Shown here: positions 37,919-46,391 of the stretch, one piece after another | How the letters are laid out: the number at the start of each line of letters is the position of its first letter | Position numbering within the stretch: the stretch's first letter is position 1 | NCBI GenBank assembly: GCA_965237635.1 | Contig: CBDEFX010000001.1 | Coordinates: forward strand, 124,001 to 188,000 | Origin: CBDEFX01 sp965237635 | GTDB lineage: Bacteria > Chloroflexota > Dehalococcoidia > Lucifugimonadales > CAUZJF01 | Length of the DNA stretch: 64,000 nucleotides | Reading direction: 5' to 3' | Translations under genes and position numbers: made by a program | Notes under the pieces: generated by a model | Seen by the model: the letters and a program-made list of their open reading frames with translations, nothing else | The model's database searches: none | Told to the model about the DNA's origin: nothing

Positions 37919-39393
37919 CAATCTGTATTAGGGACTTGGGTCTGAGTTAACGGAATTCCGGACCGCCGCTTGCCCTCGTTTTCGCCATCGGCGCCCAGCT
38001 CCTTCGGCTTCCTCAATCCGGATACCTCCATCCCGAGGCGGTAGACCCACTTCAGCAGATGGTGTGCGGGGCGGGTCCACGGCTTGTGAACGCCTTTGGC
38101 CAGATCGACCTCTTTGTAGATCCAGCGCTGGGCGAACCGGTAGAACGTCCTGGGATATCGGCCGTCAAAGACGAGCCGATTCTCCCCGGTGCGCCTCCAC
38201 AACGGCCTCTTTTTCTCTATGCGGTCCTCTACCTCATCGTAGAAAGGCGTGTCGCGAATCGGGAACGCAATCGAGATGCTCAGAATGTCCGGCTTTATCT
38301 TCACCAGCATGTCTCGCGTAAGGTAGATGTCTTCCTTGGTCTCCCCAGGGTAGCCGAGCATTATCCACGACAAGAACTCCATGCCGTGCCGGCGGACGGT
38401 CGCAGCCGCGTTAACGGACTTTGCTGCCGTCAGTCGCTTGCTCATTCTTTTCAGGACCTCGTCTGACCCTGACTCCATGCCAAAGTAGATGCGCCGGACG
38501 CCCATCGACTTGAGGTCGGACGCCATCTCGTCGCTCATGAGGTCGGCCCGCGATAGGACGTCGAAGGACACGTCCAGGCCTCGCTCTTGGATATGGCTCG
38601 AGACTTCACTGACCCACTGCTTCTTGACGACAAAGGTGTCGTCCACAAACCGGTAATGCTTAGCGCCGTACTGCTCTATGCAGCCCTCGATCTCCGCCAC
38701 GATATTCTCGGGGGAGCGCATCCTGTAGCGGTTTCCAAAGACCGGGCGATAGCAGAAGGCGCAGTCAAAGGGGCACCCGCGCGCGCCGAATATCGGCAGA
38801 GAGACGTATCCGTGGACGCGCTGCCAGTTCTCCAGATACGGGCGGTGTATGTGCTCATCGCGCCTGGGGAACGGGATTGCATCGAGGTCCTTGATCCAAG
38901 GGCGGGTGCCATCCAGGGCAACCTCCCCGTCTTCGGTCCGATAAGCGATCCCTAGAATCTTGCTCAGCTCGGCCCGATCGGCTCCAGCACTTGACCAGTC
39001 CATGACCTCGCGCGCGGTCTCCTCGCCTTCGCTGCGCACGACGACGTCGAAGCCGTTGTTCAGATAGTCGTCGTAGTAACCGGTCGCGTCGGGACCTCCC
39101 GCCAGGGTCAACAGCCCACGATCGCGGGCCGCCTGCGCGAAGGCGAAGGCGTTATCGCGTGATAGCAGGTGCCCATAGACGCCTACCGCCTTAGGCCTGG
39201 TCGCGGCCAGTGCGTCGAAATAGGCGTCGTAGCCTCGCTCGAAGGTGGCATCGAAGATCTCTACGGAGTAGCCCCGGGCGTTCAGATAGCTCGCGAGATA
39301 GCCGTGGCCCAGGAAAGGATAGATATCCATGGCCCGGCGGGTCACGGGGTCGTCTTTGATGAAGTACGGGTTGCAGAGCAGAAGGTCGGTCAC
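37918..39393 (-). CDS. B12-binding-domain radical SAM protein
   Basis: A 491-residue protein. The N-terminal 150 residues resemble a cobalamin-binding Rossmann domain (YLASYLNARGYSVEIFDATF ... VGVYGHLLSRDN ... LLTLAGGPDATGYYDDYLNNGFDVVVRSEGEET) but lack an obvious DxHxxG, so cobalamin binding is uncertain. The radical SAM core has the CxxxCxxC cluster motif in GARGCPFDCAFCYRPVFG, then RYRMRSPENIVAEIE, FVDDTFV and IYFGMESGSDEVLKRM. This architecture is common in genes for unusual methylations or rearrangements of lipids and glycans. As the first gene of the damaged glycan operon, coupled to the GT2 start, it may modify a surface glycolipid (inference). Confidence 0.9.
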   Translation of the reverse strand: MTDLLLCNPYFIKDDPVTRRAMDIYPFLGHGYLASYLNARGYSVEIFDATFERGYDAYFDALAATRPKAVGVYGHLLSRDNAFAFAQAARDRGLLTLAGGPDATGYYDDYLNNGFDVVVRSEGEETAREVMDWSSAGADRAELSKILGIAYRTEDGEVALDGTRPWIKDLDAIPFPRRDEHIHRPYLENWQRVHGYVSLPIFGARGCPFDCAFCYRPVFGNRYRMRSPENIVAEIEGCIEQYGAKHYRFVDDTFVVKKQWVSEVSSHIQERGLDVSFDVLSRADLMSDEMASDLKSMGVRRIYFGMESGSDEVLKRMSKRLTAAKSVNAAATVRRHGMEFLSWIMLGYPGETKEDIYLTRDMLVKIKPDILSISIAFPIRDTPFYDEVEDRIEKKRPLWRRTGENRLVFDGRYPRTFYRFAQRWIYKEVDLAKGVHKPWTRPAHHLLKWVYRLGMEVSGLRKPKELGADGENEGKRRSGIPLTQTQVPNTD

Positions 39394-39495
39394 ATTACAC
39401 CAGTGTGAGACCCGTCAGACCCGAACATCAATATCACTCCTTTGCATCAGGAAGGGTCAAACGTCGGATCGCCAGGCAACGATCTATCGGCCATA

Positions 39496-39518
39496 GAGAC
39501 GCCCCGCTGGGGCGTCTC
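39496..39518. repeat. GAGACGCCCC palindrome
   Basis: GAGACGCCCCG-C-TGGGGCGTCTC. Together with the preceding ACGATCTATCGG-like stretch it matches the repeat at 40988-41010 over about 40 bases, and the palindrome itself recurs at 8611-8635. Confidence 0.8.
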
Positions 39519-39605
39519 ATTAGGACCGCCGCGGAGGTCACGGACGCATCGCTGAATACTACGCCAAGTGGGAAGAAACGGATGCACCTCAAGTCGGCAT
39601 CCCCA

Positions 39606-40919
39606 CTAGCGGGGCGACCATGCTGCAAGGAACCCTTCACCGATAGCCTGCGCCGACGGTATGGGCCCCGCGTCCAGTACAAAGACTTGCGGCGGGTCGT
39701 CGTCGGACGGCAGGTCGTCGTCGAGTAGCCGGCCGGCGAACACCAACGAGTCGCTGTCCGGCGACCATGGCGCGTGCGAGTATGCGAACTGGTCGAAGAA
39801 CTGAAACAACGTCGCCTGCGCGGGTGATGGTATGAAGTCGACAAGCTTGCGGTGCGTCCCGTCCACCACGTCCAGCGCCATCCAGCTGAGAGCCGCCCGA
39901 GTTTCGTGGACCGTCACGTAGGCCAGCGTGGAGCCGTCGGGCGACCAGAAGAAGGCGACAATGGGCTCGTCAATCCCCACCGGGAGTATAGCGCCATCCG
40001 GCGAATAGAGCGTAGCCCCATCGTACACTCCGCTCCCAGGCACCTGTGCCTGCGCCACCGCCAGCGCTTGGCCATCGGGCGCCCAAAGGAATGCCGCCTC
40101 ATCTTCCAGACCGCTCAGTTGAGTCCCATAGGCCAGGTCGAGGCCGGAAATGTAAAGTCCCTGCTGCCCGAACTCGTCTGATAAGGCAACGACTACTTGG
40201 TCTCCGGAAGGCCACCATGCCGGCATCCGATACGCCAGGGTACGCGTGGCCAGCTCCTCCACCCCGGTCTCGTCTCCGATCTCGACGAGGAAGTGCTCGG
40301 CGCCGCCGTGCACCAGCAGATGATTAGAGTCGGCCGACCATGAAGCGTACAGCGGCTGCCTCCTGAGCACGACTTCGACCCCGCCGTCCGACCCTGGCTC
40401 AGTCACGAACAGTGTGAGCCCGCCTGGGTCCGCAGCCATGATTGCCAAATGAATGCCGTTTGGCGACCACAGGGGGTAGTGAGGCATCCCCGGCAGGATA
40501 GGCCCCATACTGGGTGCGTTCGTGAAAACGGTGCTTGCTTGCGGATCTCCCAGAGTGTAAAGGTACATTGTTAGCGCGCGATCGCCGTTTCGCCCCGACC
40601 GAACGCCTGAGAAGATGATCTGCCCACCGTCGGGCGACCACGTCGGCCATGTGAAGAATCCCTCAGGGCTGATTATAGTCGTCTCGGAACCGTCCGGTCT
40701 CGCCGTCTTGACCCGGCCCTCGAGGTCCACGTACGCGATGAGGTCTACAGGCGGCTGAGGTGTGGGCGGAGACGGCGTCGGAGCTGCCGGGACGCTCGTT
40801 GGCGAAGCGGTCTCGCCCGCTCCTTGCCCTTGAGCGACCGGCGACTGGCCTGCACCGCACGAGACAGCCAAAGCGGCGAGAGCTGAACAGAGGGAGAGCT
40901 TCAGATGTGTCGCTTTCAA
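39606..40919 (-). CDS. WD40/TolB-like beta-propeller lipoprotein
   Basis: A 437-residue protein with TTG start. A lipoprotein signal peptide (Cys after LAVS) is followed by a Pro/Thr/Ser-rich linker (residues 25-58). The rest contains TolB-type propeller repeats of the form WSPDG-QIIFSG, WSPNGIHLAIM, WAPDGQALAVAQ, WSPDGSTLAYV and WSPDSDSLVFAG. These are typical of periplasmic or surface scaffold or sensor proteins. No enzymatic motif is visible. The upstream Shine-Dalgarno is weak, so the exact start is uncertain. Confidence 0.82.
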   Translation of the reverse strand: MKATHLKLSLCSALAALAVSCGAGQSPVAQGQGAGETASPTSVPAAPTPSPPTPQPPVDLIAYVDLEGRVKTARPDGSETTIISPEGFFTWPTWSPDGGQIIFSGVRSGRNGDRALTMYLYTLGDPQASTVFTNAPSMGPILPGMPHYPLWSPNGIHLAIMAADPGGLTLFVTEPGSDGGVEVVLRRQPLYASWSADSNHLLVHGGAEHFLVEIGDETGVEELATRTLAYRMPAWWPSGDQVVVALSDEFGQQGLYISGLDLAYGTQLSGLEDEAAFLWAPDGQALAVAQAQVPGSGVYDGATLYSPDGAILPVGIDEPIVAFFWSPDGSTLAYVTVHETRAALSWMALDVVDGTHRKLVDFIPSPAQATLFQFFDQFAYSHAPWSPDSDSLVFAGRLLDDDLPSDDDPPQVFVLDAGPIPSAQAIGEGFLAAWSPR

Positions 40920-40987
40920 AGGTTCAAAGAAATGGCTCTGCGCAAGATGTCATACCAACGGCTATAGCGACGATCTATCGGGCCGTA

Positions 40988-41010
40988 GAGACGCCCCGCT
41001 GGGGCGTCTC
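40988..41010. repeat. GAGACGCCCC palindrome, second copy
   Basis: Identical in its core to 39496-39518 and preceded by the same ACGATCTATCGG stretch. The two flank the propeller lipoprotein gene on either side. The hairpin is just after the GH127-like stop on the other side and might act as a bidirectional transcription end, but no T-run follows. Confidence 0.75.
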
Positions 41011-41038
41011 CGCCTTCCTCCCCAACCTGGCGTAGTTG

Positions 41039-42901
41039 CTACCAGCCGAACTGTTGGTTTGAAACGAACCGCTCGATCTTCCGCCAACGGGTCGTATCGA
41101 CCCTGTAGTGGGCCCGTTGGTACAGGGGGTGATACTTTCCCGGCGGGTCGATGAAGACGACCTCGTTGCCCTTACGGACCAAGGTGTACGGCTCCTTCTC
41201 CACATAGACCGCGTCGGTGCGCTCAGCGATAGGAAAAGTCAGGACCGCGACCTCGCCGGGCTTTACCGCTCCAACCTGGGCGTACCTCCCGTCCCAGCCA
41301 AGCGAGCGGTCGTGCCCGTTCACCTGACAGCGCGCCTCTCCGGGCGAAACCCACTCTGGGACACGGACCGAAAGCTCCAGAGGCTGCTTGACCTTCACAT
41401 CCACCTGCCCGGTGTAGGGGATGTGGCTGTCGACGTCCGCCCATGGGGAGGCGCGGTTGAGGAGCAGGTTTACCCGCAGCTTGCCATCCTGATGAGTAAG
41501 GATGTGGTCCCAAAGGTAATAGATGGCGCGAGTGCCGTTGCCTGTGCAGCAGTGCATCGTGCCCCGACCCACTCCGGACCACCAGTCGTTCGCAGTCGGA
41601 AAGCCGGCGAAGGCGCCCAGGTTTCGCTCGCCTACGTCCTCGGTGGTCTCGTTGAACGCGATTACGGACTCGGGTGCGTCCCGCTCCGAGGCCCTCTGCG
41701 GCCCAAGCATGTGAATCCGGTCGATCCAGTCACATTGGGTGAGCTGGCCTTCGGCAAACATATTCCGAGACCAGCGGTCCACGTCATCCCAGTAGTCACC
41801 TATGCCTGCCTGGCTCAGTTTCAAGCCGAGGGCTACCATCTCCGCAACCTCGCACAGCTCCGACTGTTCCTGGTGAGGGCTGTCCAACAGCTCTGGGAAG
41901 TATCCCAGCAGCACGTTTCCATTCTCCTTGGCATACTCGTAGCCCCCCTGAACCAGCCCAAGAAACGACTCATCCCCTGTCGCGAGCCCATACTCCAGCA
42001 TGGATAGCATGCAGATCGTGTGCTGGTGGAAATGGGACCCGGGGCGCACGTCAGGGCGATCAGGCATGAAGCGGCCCTCGCTGTCGAAGTATGGCACCTC
42101 CTCGACGAAATAGCGGATCAGCTTCTCGGCCAGCCGAATGGCCGGCTCGTAGCCCGTTTCACGATAGAAGTGCACCAGACCCATGACGATGTTGGCGGGG
42201 TGTGCGGCTATGACAGGCGAGCGCCTTGCCTGGTCCTCGGTGCTACCCTTCTCCGCCCAGGTGGGCAGAGGGGAGAAATAGGCGTAACGGCCACGATCCA
42301 CCGCCAGGTCGACGAGGCCGTCCACCATGCGCTCGGCCGACTCTTTCCACAACGGCGCACCGTCTCGGAGATAGTACAGCGTGAGCGCCGACAGCAGCCG
42401 TCCGCTGTAGTAGGGGTAGATATGCTGATCGACGTCCCTTCCGGCCCCCTTGGGCACGTACAGGTCCTGGGTGCCGATGAGCGCCCACGGACGACCCCGC
42501 GTCGGTGTGTAGGCCAGCCCGTCAGGGCCCTGCATGTGCAGCGCGACTTCCATCCAGCGGCGGTCTACATTCTCGTTGAGGTCCGAGCCGCTGGCGATCC
42601 GCATCAGCGGCAGCGCCTCCATGAACTTCATGTGGCAAAGATCGCTCCAGTCGTGCACCATCGTTGGCGGATTGGTGACGAAGCGCATCCAGAAGTAGAT
42701 CTCATAGTCCGCAAGGGGATCGGTGGACCTGGTCAGCACGTTGACCGCCAGGGCGGCGCGCTCCTGCAGGTCCAGCGTGTCGGGCACGGTGGCCTCGTAC
42801 CGGTCGCCTTCGTATGGAGGCACCTGGAACTCCGGGATGTCCGAAGTTATGTAGCCGATTGGATCGCCGGGGCTCCAGCCTTCCGACGCTTGGGTCGACA
42901 T
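41039..42901 (-). CDS. GH127-like (DUF1680) beta-L-arabinofuranosidase family protein
   Basis: About 620 residues from the ATG at 42901, which has AGGTAG upstream. The (alpha/alpha)6-barrel region contains HHxH-like PGSHFHQHTICMLSMLEYG, E-x-C in QSELCEVAEMVALGL, and HCCTGNGTRAIYYLW. In characterised GH127 enzymes a Glu and Cys spaced as ExC, plus a CC pair, bind zinc, with one Cys acting as nucleophile; all of these positions are kept here. The C-terminal beta domain (LSVRVPEWVSPGEARCQVNG ... YTLVRKGNEVVF) is also typical. It probably releases L-arabinofuranose or a related sugar from a glycan. No signal peptide is seen. Confidence 0.85.
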   Translation of the reverse strand: MSTQASEGWSPGDPIGYITSDIPEFQVPPYEGDRYEATVPDTLDLQERAALAVNVLTRSTDPLADYEIYFWMRFVTNPPTMVHDWSDLCHMKFMEALPLMRIASGSDLNENVDRRWMEVALHMQGPDGLAYTPTRGRPWALIGTQDLYVPKGAGRDVDQHIYPYYSGRLLSALTLYYLRDGAPLWKESAERMVDGLVDLAVDRGRYAYFSPLPTWAEKGSTEDQARRSPVIAAHPANIVMGLVHFYRETGYEPAIRLAEKLIRYFVEEVPYFDSEGRFMPDRPDVRPGSHFHQHTICMLSMLEYGLATGDESFLGLVQGGYEYAKENGNVLLGYFPELLDSPHQEQSELCEVAEMVALGLKLSQAGIGDYWDDVDRWSRNMFAEGQLTQCDWIDRIHMLGPQRASERDAPESVIAFNETTEDVGERNLGAFAGFPTANDWWSGVGRGTMHCCTGNGTRAIYYLWDHILTHQDGKLRVNLLLNRASPWADVDSHIPYTGQVDVKVKQPLELSVRVPEWVSPGEARCQVNGHDRSLGWDGRYAQVGAVKPGEVAVLTFPIAERTDAVYVEKEPYTLVRKGNEVVFIDPPGKYHPLYQRAHYRVDTTRWRKIERFVSNQQFGW

Positions 42902-43612
42902 TGTTGACCTACCTGTGCTTAGGTCGCCCCTAAACCTTGGTTGTCTCAAAGCGCCTTCGGAGCAGGCGCCGCATCCTTAGTAAGCGGCTCTCGCCGCGAG
43001 GCTCATTCTACTTCATCACGCTGCTTTGGGCACGGCAAGCCCCCCGTGGTCCCTTCTCCCTGTTAGGGCTTTGCACTAGAAGTGTCGCGCGATCCGAGCC
43101 ACCCTTCGACGAGCTCAGAGCCTGCACTGAGCCCGGCGAACGGTGAATCCAAACCTACGTTCGTGGTGAGCCTGTCGAACCACGGCCCCGGTTGCGAGTC
43201 CTGCTCGTACCTATCGGACCACCGGGCTGGCCTTTCCCACCTGGGGCGTAGGGGCGGGTTTGAAACCCGCCCTCCCTCCTCGACAACCACGAACACCCGT
43301 GCTATAATTGCTCAGAGGGACAGACCCAAGCGGCCTGTCTCATTTCTTTGCCCAACTGTCCCACGGTGTACCGGAATCCCTAACTAAGTGAGACACAATG
43401 AGACAGAATGAGACACTTTTTTCAAAGCCTTTGCCAACCCCGCTCGGGCCTGCCCTGTAGGGACGCATGGCGTGCGCCCATCTCCCGGTGTGCTTTATCC
43501 TACAACCCTGCTTGCTCCGACGACCCACGGTGGGCCGCCTTCTTGACACGACGTTATCCTGTCGCCGACACTGTGACCGTACCACCAACCCCTTCGCTAA
43601 AGGAGAACCACA
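42902..43612. other. Repeat-rich intergenic region
   Basis: About 710 bases without a supported gene. It contains a degenerate run of the GCCTGTCGAACCAC / GTTCGTGGTGAGCCTGTCG type (43080-43190), a GGGGCGGGTTT palindrome at 43248-43273, and a GAAAAAAGTGTCTC repeat on the minus strand (43387-43435) with three short tandem GTCTCATT-like units. The last also occurs at 56771 and 56934. The final 40 bases carry AAAGGAGAA, the ribosome site of the following gene. Confidence 0.6.
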
Positions 43613-44497
43613 TTGGGAGATTCGAATCGCTCAGACCAATCGTATCAGTGGACGGCCCAGGAAATCAGAGAGAGGCTTGGCACCTCGACTGTGCTCTTCC
43701 CACGAGACCGGCTCTTACAAGCTGAGGATATTGCGAGGGTGCGAGAGGCCGGCATCAAGCACATGGAGATCATCCCTCACTTTCCGGCGATGGAGTACAG
43801 CCCCGGACACATGGATTTCGATAACCAGGCGCACCTCTCGGAGATCGTATCTGAGTGCGAGAAACAGGGCGTCCAGTTTGTTTCGATGCACAGCCCCAAC
43901 TACCTATATCACTCGGAGGCCGAGGCCGAGCGAAAGAACGCGGTGGCCGAGGGCGTCCGAGCCGCGAAGGTGGCGGCGGATATGGGTGCTGGGATAATGG
44001 TCTGCCACTTTCAGATCGACGAGCCGTCCGAGAGGAGCGCCACCGAGATGCTCGCCCAGCTTGACGGTTACTCCTTCAAGCTCGCCATCGAGGACTTGGA
44101 CAAACCTATTGCAGACTACGTGGGCTTTGTCGACAGGATCGGCTCCGACCGAATGGGAATGGTCATCGACACCGGCCACACGATGGACGATGACGGGATC
44201 AACCCGTTTACTCACATTGACCGGGCGCGAAAGACCATGGCCATGTGCGGCAAGCGGCTGATCTCCCTGCACCTGCACGACTTCACATATAAGTGGAAAG
44301 ACGGAGACCACCTTGCGCCATTAACCGCTAGCCTCGAGTGGGCGGAGGTCTTCGCGGCGTTCAAGGACATTGACTACCAGGGCGTGTTCATGTTCGAGTC
44401 CGTCTTCCCGCCGGACAAGCAAGAGCTTACGACAGACTATGTTCTTGACAAAGTGGGAACGTTCCCGGAGGCGTTCATGGAACGGTACGTCAATTAG
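43613..44497 (+). CDS. Sugar phosphate isomerase/epimerase family (xylose isomerase-like TIM barrel)
   Basis: A 294-residue protein with TTG start 8 bases after AAAGGAG. The barrel pattern is clear: HMEIIPHFPAMEY, GVQFVSMHSPNYLY, ADMGAGIMVCHFQ, LAIEDLDK (metal-ligand Glu), RMGMVIDTGHTMDD (Asp and His ligands), LISLHLHDFTYKWKDGDH (His ligands) and GVFMFES (Glu ligand). These are the metal sites of AP-endonuclease-2/xylose-isomerase-like enzymes that isomerise or epimerise sugars or inositols. Substrate is unknown. The neighbouring GH127-like and ThuA-type genes suggest sugar catabolism (inference). Confidence 0.88.
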   Translation: MGDSNRSDQSYQWTAQEIRERLGTSTVLFPRDRLLQAEDIARVREAGIKHMEIIPHFPAMEYSPGHMDFDNQAHLSEIVSECEKQGVQFVSMHSPNYLYHSEAEAERKNAVAEGVRAAKVAADMGAGIMVCHFQIDEPSERSATEMLAQLDGYSFKLAIEDLDKPIADYVGFVDRIGSDRMGMVIDTGHTMDDDGINPFTHIDRARKTMAMCGKRLISLHLHDFTYKWKDGDHLAPLTASLEWAEVFAAFKDIDYQGVFMFESVFPPDKQELTTDYVLDKVGTFPEAFMERYVN

Positions 44498-45114
44498 AAC
44501 CCTGGCGATAGTTCCTAAGTCACACGCATGAAAATGTCGAGAAGAGCATGTAGGGGCGCACGGCGTGCGCCCGCCTCTGGGTTATTTCATCCACGGGGCC
44601 GCGGTAGCAACCGACAAGCGTCATTGGTATGAAATAGCGACGACAGGTATGTGATCGAACGTGAGTAAGAATGTCTTTCCGAGCCCGATGCCGCCCCGAT
44701 GCCGAAGAGGGGGCGGAGGAATCTGGGGTGGGCTCTTGGACCTCCAGCTGGTCGGGACCGCTTCGGAACCCCCGAGCCGCCCCATGCCCTTCACGGAGTT
44801 TATCCTGAGCCAGCCGAAGGGTTCAGGGAGACAAAGGCTACCTTTCACCCATCAAGGTGACGGAAGCAACCGCCATGGACGATTCTGAAGGGAGTGAAGC
44901 CTGTCCCGAGCTTGTCGAAGGGGAATCTGGAGTTGTGGCGGCCAAGAAGCCCGAACGTAGAGGGCTAGCCCCGCCCAAACCTATTCGGCAGTTACTTTCA
45001 TACGTCCGGTCCGCAGTGCGGACGTGACGCTACCTACCAAAGAACGGAAATCCACGTACCCGTTTACCCCGAGTGTCCCGATGGGGCATCGGGACACTCG
45101 GGGGGCCCTTCCCG
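44498..45114. other. Intergenic region with several palindromes
   Basis: About 620 bases with no credible gene. It holds a TAGGGGCGCACG-type palindrome (near 44549-44572), CCTGAGCC-x-GCCGAAGG and CCCGAGCTTGTCGAAGG-type repeats (about 44806 and 44905), and a strong 17-bp stem at 45067-45104 (GAGTGTCCCGATG and its complement). The last lies just beyond the ThuA-like stop and may stop transcription from either side. Confidence 0.55.
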
Positions 45115-45795
45115 CTAGATCCTTCCCGCCAGCCACTGTACGCCGCGGGCCAAGATGGTCTGGAACTGTGGGTTCGAGAACGCCTGACTGTCGTGGCCTG
45201 ACTGGTAGCAGAATACGCGGGCGTTCCTGTGTACTCGCGTCCACGCGATAGTGCTCATACTCTCGGGATGCTTGGTCGTGAGCAGTACCTCGCTGCCTGC
45301 CGTCGCGTCCGCGAAGTTGTACGTCTCGTCCACCATGTCCCAGGACTTCAACCCCTTGGTAATCGGGTGCTCGGGATCGGACACCTCGATGTGGATCCTC
45401 TGGTCCGTGCTGGAGATGGGGCCCGGCTGATGAGGCTTGGTCCAGTCTTCCATGCCGCAGATGTCCAGCCAGTACTGCCACTTCGGAAATGCGGTGAGGG
45501 CGTGGTGCAGCATCAGGATCCCCCGGCCATCTTCCCCTAGCGCTTCGAGGGGCTCCTTTGCCAGCATGCCGAGCTCGTCGCCGTCTTCCCCAGGAGTCGT
45601 TTGCTGGTAGTTGTAGAACGCGATCACATCGTACTGATCGCGTTTCCAGATGTCCTTTAGGTAGTCCTCCAGATGCTGTGAATAGAAGTCGATCTCCGGA
45701 ATGCTGCGAAGCATCGTCTGAAAGCCAACGACATCGTACCCATGATGGCCGGTTACCAACGCTACTTTTATTCTGGTGTCATTCCGGTTGGCCAT
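45115..45795 (-). CDS. ThuA-like domain protein
   Basis: About 226 residues from the ATG at 45795, which is preceded by GGGAGGGA. The glutamine-amidotransferase-like fold of the ThuA family is visible: IKVALVTGHHGYDVVGFQTML, YDVIAFYNYQQTTPG, GRGILMLHHALTAFPKW, DPEHPITKGLKSWDMVDETYN and ARVFCYQSGHDSQAFSNPQFQTILARGVQWLAG. ThuA proteins occur in trehalose and other disaccharide utilisation loci and lack the amidotransferase catalytic Cys. An upstream Met 18 codons earlier has no ribosome site. Confidence 0.9.
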   Translation of the reverse strand: MANRNDTRIKVALVTGHHGYDVVGFQTMLRSIPEIDFYSQHLEDYLKDIWKRDQYDVIAFYNYQQTTPGEDGDELGMLAKEPLEALGEDGRGILMLHHALTAFPKWQYWLDICGMEDWTKPHQPGPISSTDQRIHIEVSDPEHPITKGLKSWDMVDETYNFADATAGSEVLLTTKHPESMSTIAWTRVHRNARVFCYQSGHDSQAFSNPQFQTILARGVQWLAGRI

Positions 45796-46061
45796 AGTCA
45801 AGTCCCTCCCGTGAAAGCTGATTAAGACCTCTAACTTGAGTGCTGTCAAGCCCGCCCCCCGAGGTCAAAGAATACTGCTCCGTACGCCGATGCTCAGGGG
45901 CTTTCCTCACAAGGCAAAGCGGTTGATGAACGAACGCCCCCGTGAGATACGATTGTGGGCTTGCGTTAGGAAAGATTCTTTAGCAAGGTAGGCATCCTCA
46001 AGCTCGACGACGCTCTGCTACGAAGAGGCCAAGGCCCCTCTACATTCTGAAGGATTAAATC

Positions 46062-46361
46062 ATGCGGCTTGTCAAAGGAAGAATTGAGATCCGGGTCAGG
46101 AGGATACCGAAGCCATTCCCTAAGAACGTGCACGCCGTCACGATATGGCCGCTGATCTCCTACGAGCCGCAGGTGTGGGACGACCCGTGCGTCCAGTTAC
46201 ATGAACGGTATCACTGGGTCGACCAGATCAGGTGGCTCCTCATACCATGGTTCGCTGCCTATCTCGTGTTGAGCCCGTTCTACGGCGGTGGCGATAGACA
46301 TCCACTGGAGCGAGAGGCATACCGCCGGCAAAGGGTCTGTGCCCAGTCCGAAGGACCATGA
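46062..46361 (+). CDS. Small HExxH-containing protein, possible minimal metalloprotease
   Basis: A 99-residue protein with GAAGGA 8 bases before its ATG. It contains VQLHERYHWVDQIRWLLIPWFAAYLVLSPFYGGG and then HPLEREAYRRQ. HERYH is an HExxH zinc motif, and the Glu of LEREAY, about 32 residues further, sits in a helix-like segment where gluzincins place their third ligand. A hydrophobic segment lies between. I recognise similar short 'HExxH...F/LEREAY' proteins but not a named family, and activity is unproven. It converges on the lactonase gene. Confidence 0.7.
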   Translation: MRLVKGRIEIRVRRIPKPFPKNVHAVTIWPLISYEPQVWDDPCVQLHERYHWVDQIRWLLIPWFAAYLVLSPFYGGGDRHPLEREAYRRQRVCAQSEGP

Positions 46362-46391
46362 CCCGAGCGCCAGTCACCGGCTAGATCGACC

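Noticed and set aside
43386..43435. Short tandem GAGACA-like units as a CRISPR remnant
   Set aside because: Units are only 9-10 bases, irregular, have no spacers and no cas genes are present.
44661..44888. 75-codon plus-strand frame in the intergenic region
   Set aside because: It is made of repeat sequence (CCTGAGCC-x-GCCGAAGG type) and has no ribosome site or family.
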